From: Opitutaceae bacterium
Lineage (GTDB): Bacteria; Verrucomicrobiota; Verrucomicrobiia; Opitutales; Opitutaceae
DNA: 7,546 nt
Assembly: GCA_029979145.1 (NCBI GenBank)
Contig: JAPOIC010000094.1
Coordinates: 1 to 7,546 of the forward strand
Direction: 5' to 3'
How positions within the stretch are numbered: position 1 is the stretch's first letter; every line of letters begins with the position of its first letter. A program made the translations under genes and the position numbers. The notes below the pieces were generated by a model. The model ran no database searches, was not told where the DNA came from, and saw only the letters and a list, made by a program, of their open reading frames with translations. Positions 5,668 through 7,546 of the stretch are shown piece by piece.

Positions 5668-5700
5668 AATCGGGAAGTTGGCGTCGGCAACGTCCCGATT
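5668..5700. promoter_or_regulatory. 33-bp near-perfect palindrome, candidate operator or hairpin
   Basis: The outer arms AATCGGGA (5668-5675) and TCCCGATT (5693-5700) pair perfectly, and the inner GTTG / CAAC and CG / CG pairs continue the symmetry to the centre. In all, 14 of 16 pairs match around a single central base. It lies 41 bp upstream of the GH20 ATG and 68 bp from the minus-strand start, between divergent genes, so a terminator role is unlikely. An operator, or a hairpin in the GH20 leader RNA, is more plausible. Confidence 0.5.
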
Positions 5701-5741
5701 CGGCTCGAAATCGCCGCACGGGACTGCCTGCATCGGCGCGC

Positions 5742-7319
5742 ATGCCGACGACACCCCTTCCCCTCGTCCCCCAGCCCAGCCGCGCCGAGCGGCTCGACCA
5801 TCCCGACTTCGTCCTCAGCGAAGCAGCCGCGATCCACGCCCCTGACGCCCTGCGCTCCAGTGCGCAGTTCCTCGCCGACCGGCTTGCGACCTGCACCGGC
5901 TGGGACTTTCCCGTCAACGACCGCACCGGCGACATCCGCATCAAGTTTAACCTCCTCTCCACCCTGCCGCCCCAGAGTTACCAGCTGCTCGTGGCGCCGA
6001 AGGAAATCTTGATCAGCGCCGCGACGGCCGCCGGGGCGTTCTACGCCGTGCAAACCCTCCTGCAGCTTTTTCCGCCGGCCGTCTACGACCAACAGCCGCG
6101 CCCCGACCTGAAATGGACCGCCCCCTGCGCCGACATCGAGGACGCGCCACGTTTTGGGTGGCGCGGCGTGATGGTCGACAGCTCGCGTTTCTTTCAACCG
6201 CTCCCCGCGCTCAAGAAGTTCATCGACGTGCTCGCGCAGCACAAAATCAACGTCTTGCACTGGCACCTCGTCGACGACCAGGGCTGGCGCATCGAGATCA
6301 AGCGATACCCCAAGCTCACCGCCATCGGCAGCAAACGCCGCGAGTCGCCGCGCGGACACATGGCGGTCAATCTTCGCAACGGCCAGAGTCTCGGTGGCGA
6401 TGGCAAACCCGTCGAAGGCTACTACACGCAGGACGAGGTGCGCGAACTCGTGGCCTACGCCGCCGCGCGCCACATCAACATCCTGCCCGAGATTGAAATG
6501 CCCGGCCACGCCCAGGCGGCCATCGCGGCGTATCCGGAGCTTGGTCTCCTCGCCGAGGCCAAGCCCGTGAGTTGCAAGTGGGGCATTCACGACACGCTGT
6601 TCAACACCAAGCCCGAAACCATCACGTTCCTCGAGAACGTGCTCACCGAGGTCGTCGCGCTGTTTCCCTTCGCCTACCTCCACATCGGCGGCGACGAAGC
6701 GATCAAGCCGCAATGGGAACAGGACGCCGCCACCCAAGCGCACCTCAAGACGCTCGGCCTCAAGGACGAACACGAATTGCAGAGCTGGTTCATTCGCCAG
6801 GCCGAGACGATCTTGAAGAAACTCGACCGCAAGCTGGTGGGCTGGGACGAAATTCTCGAAGGCGGGCTCGCCCCATCCGCCACGGTCATGTCGTGGCGCG
6901 GACTCGAAGGCGCGATCGAGTCGGCCAAGCACGGCAACGACGCGATCATGTGCCCAAACCCCTTCGTCTATTTCGACCACTACCAAGCCGAGGACTGGGG
7001 CACCGAGCCGCTCGCCATCGGCGGCAATTCTCCACTGGCCAAGGTCCACGGCTATGAACCGATTCCCGCCGAGCTCACCGCCGATCAAGCCAAACACATC
7101 ATCGGCGTGCAGGGGCAGCTCTGGACCGAATACATCGCCACGCCGACCCGCCTCGAGTTCATGGCGTTTCCGCGCGTCTGCGCCCTCGCGGAAATCGCGT
7201 GGTGTCCGGCGGCGCGCCCGGACTTCGCCCACTTCCTCACCCGATTGAAAACGCACCTGCGTCGTCTCGACGTGCAGGACGTGCGCTACCGCGCTCCGCT
7301 GGAATACGTCCACGCGTGA
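5742..7319 (+). CDS. Beta-N-acetylhexosaminidase, glycoside hydrolase family 20
   Basis: 525 residues. GH20 enzymes remove terminal GlcNAc or GalNAc residues from glycans by substrate-assisted catalysis. An N-terminal GH20b-type alpha/beta domain covers about residues 10-125, and the catalytic TIM barrel about 137-490. The catalytic Asp318-Glu319 pair is in LHIGGDEA. Substrate-pocket residues are all seen: Arg149 (DSSRFF), His256 (EMPGHAQ), Trp368 (GWDEI), Trp385 (MSWRG), Tyr410 and Asp412 (VYFDHY), Trp461 and Glu463 (QLWTE). The site therefore looks fully active. The N-terminus (MPTTPLPLVPQPSRAERL) is not a signal peptide. An in-frame stop at 5658-5660 limits any upstream extension, and the added residues would be polar. 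The protein may thus be cytoplasmic, acting on imported oligosaccharides. No Shine-Dalgarno precedes the ATG. It is divergent from the sugar operon and shares its control region. Confidence 0.95.
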   Translation: MPTTPLPLVPQPSRAERLDHPDFVLSEAAAIHAPDALRSSAQFLADRLATCTGWDFPVNDRTGDIRIKFNLLSTLPPQSYQLLVAPKEILISAATAAGAFYAVQTLLQLFPPAVYDQQPRPDLKWTAPCADIEDAPRFGWRGVMVDSSRFFQPLPALKKFIDVLAQHKINVLHWHLVDDQGWRIEIKRYPKLTAIGSKRRESPRGHMAVNLRNGQSLGGDGKPVEGYYTQDEVRELVAYAAARHINILPEIEMPGHAQAAIAAYPELGLLAEAKPVSCKWGIHDTLFNTKPETITFLENVLTEVVALFPFAYLHIGGDEAIKPQWEQDAATQAHLKTLGLKDEHELQSWFIRQAETILKKLDRKLVGWDEILEGGLAPSATVMSWRGLEGAIESAKHGNDAIMCPNPFVYFDHYQAEDWGTEPLAIGGNSPLAKVHGYEPIPAELTADQAKHIIGVQGQLWTEYIATPTRLEFMAFPRVCALAEIAWCPAARPDFAHFLTRLKTHLRRLDVQDVRYRAPLEYVHA

Positions 7320-7332
7320 GTCAGCCGGTGGT

Positions 7333-7353
7333 GGATTTTCGGGAGTAAAATCC
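7333..7353. terminator. Short hairpin after the GH20 gene, possible terminator or repeat
   Basis: GGATTTT and AAAATCC form perfect 7-bp arms around a 7-nt loop (CGGGAGT), 13 bp after the TGA of the GH20 gene. The stem is AT-rich at the loop side and no T-tract follows, so it is not a standard intrinsic terminator on the plus strand. It may be a transcript-end hairpin or a dispersed palindrome. Confidence 0.4.
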
Positions 7354-7362
7354 GCGCTCGGC

Positions 7363-7398
7363 GACTCTCATGGCATAACCCGCCCCGCCATGAGTGTC
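7363..7398. promoter_or_regulatory. 12-bp inverted repeat covering a possible start codon
   Basis: Arms 7363-7374 (GACTCTCATGGC) and 7387-7398 (GCCATGAGTGTC) match at 11 of 12 pairs across a 12-nt loop. The 3' arm contains the ATG at 7390-7392 of a possible small reading frame. In RNA the stem would hide that start codon. It could also be part of the transcript end of the GH20 gene; no T-tract follows. Confidence 0.45.
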
Positions 7399-7497
7399 CT
7401 GCCTGTCCGCCGTCGTGTCCGTTTCGTGGCTTTTGCCATGACGCTGGCGGTCGCGGCTTCCGTGCCCGTGTTGCTGACCCTCGTGCAGGAGACGTAG
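7390..7497 (+). CDS. Possible 35-residue single-pass membrane peptide or truncated signal-bearing gene
   Basis: From ATG at 7390 to TAG at 7495-7497 the frame encodes 35 residues. The N-terminus is basic (MSVLPVRRRVR) and is followed by about 21 mostly hydrophobic residues (FVAFAMTLAVAASVPVLLTLV), then QET. This is the layout of a signal peptide or a small membrane anchor. No Shine-Dalgarno is seen and the ATG lies inside an inverted repeat. It could be a genuine microprotein, the intact start of a secreted protein interrupted by a stop or frameshift, or a chance frame. I do not recognise it, and nothing in the remaining 49 bases to the window edge settles it. Confidence 0.3.
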   Translation: MSVLPVRRRVRFVAFAMTLAVAASVPVLLTLVQET

Positions 7498-7546
7498 AGG
7501 CGACCCGTCGCGGGCACCACGAAAGGACAGCCATACAAACGCCGCC

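Larger units (their letters stand above)
5600..5741. promoter_or_regulatory. Divergent control region between the sugar operon and the GH20 gene
   Basis: This 142-bp gap separates two genes read away from each other and so should hold both promoters. It carries two dyads (5627-5645 and 5668-5700). A minus-strand TTGACG (5642 down to 5637) resembles a -35 box and overlaps the first dyad, but no good -10 follows at 16-18 bp. On the plus strand TTGAGA (5630-5635) is followed by TATGAC (5656-5661) at a spacing of 20 bp, too long for a standard sigma-70 promoter. Presence of promoters is inferred from gene layout; exact boxes are uncertain. Confidence 0.5.

Noticed and set aside
4784..5668. 294-codon plus-strand open frame over the HUMPS gene
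   Set aside because: Antisense to a gene with the D-x-K-x2-D signature. The apparent ATG falls next to a repeat and the product is low-complexity His/Arg/Ala-rich.
5655..7313. Long open frame of 552 codons on the minus strand opposite the GH20 gene
   Set aside because: It is antisense to a gene with an intact GH20 active site. Its translation has no recognisable domain and the composition typical of a reverse-frame shadow in high-GC DNA.
7286..7534. 82-codon minus-strand open frame at the right edge
   Set aside because: Low-complexity, Arg/Pro/Ser-rich product overlapping the GH20 3' end in antisense; no start signal or family motif.

Overview
The window looks like a carbohydrate-catabolism region from a high-GC bacterium, most likely a member of the Verrucomicrobiota (Opitutales-like) or a related PVC lineage. 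That placement is an inference. It rests on the propeller-type glycosidase at the left edge, the GH20 enzyme, the weak or absent Shine-Dalgarno sequences, and the style of the intergenic repeats. No single sequence here proves the taxon.

Layout, left to right. (1) 3-1253, plus strand: the 3' part of a five-bladed beta-propeller glycosidase-like protein whose start lies outside the window. (2) 1254-1587: a 334-bp gap between convergent genes. It holds a REPIN-like inverted pair of GC-rich palindromes and two copies of a purine-rich repeat with 9-nt periodicity. (3) 5599 down to 1588, minus strand: a probable five-gene operon. In transcription order it encodes an OMP-decarboxylase-superfamily (HUMPS) enzyme, a medium-chain zinc-type dehydrogenase, an OsmC-family protein, a short-chain dehydrogenase and a xylose-isomerase-like TIM-barrel protein. 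The last four genes are separated by only 4, 7 and 4 bp. The first is separated from them by 118 bp that carries two more copies of the 9-nt repeat facing each other. (4) 5600-5741: a divergent control region with two dyads, one a 33-bp near-perfect palindrome. (5) 5742-7319, plus strand: a complete GH20 beta-N-acetylhexosaminidase with an intact active site but no signal peptide. (6) 7320-7546: two hairpins and a possible 35-residue membrane peptide whose start codon sits in one of them.

How the genes may work together. The GH20 enzyme and the partial propeller protein would release or process sugars. The minus-strand operon has two NAD(P)-type sugar or polyol dehydrogenases, an isomerase/epimerase and an aldolase/decarboxylase-type enzyme. 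That set fits oxidation, isomerisation and C-C cleavage of a sugar or sugar acid. No kinase, transporter or regulator is visible, so the substrate cannot be assigned. The most unusual points are the in-register loss of all four structural-zinc cysteines in the medium-chain dehydrogenase, the HUMPS enzyme with synthase-like rather than decarboxylase-like active-site residues but no isomerase partner, and the family of 9-nt-periodic repeats.
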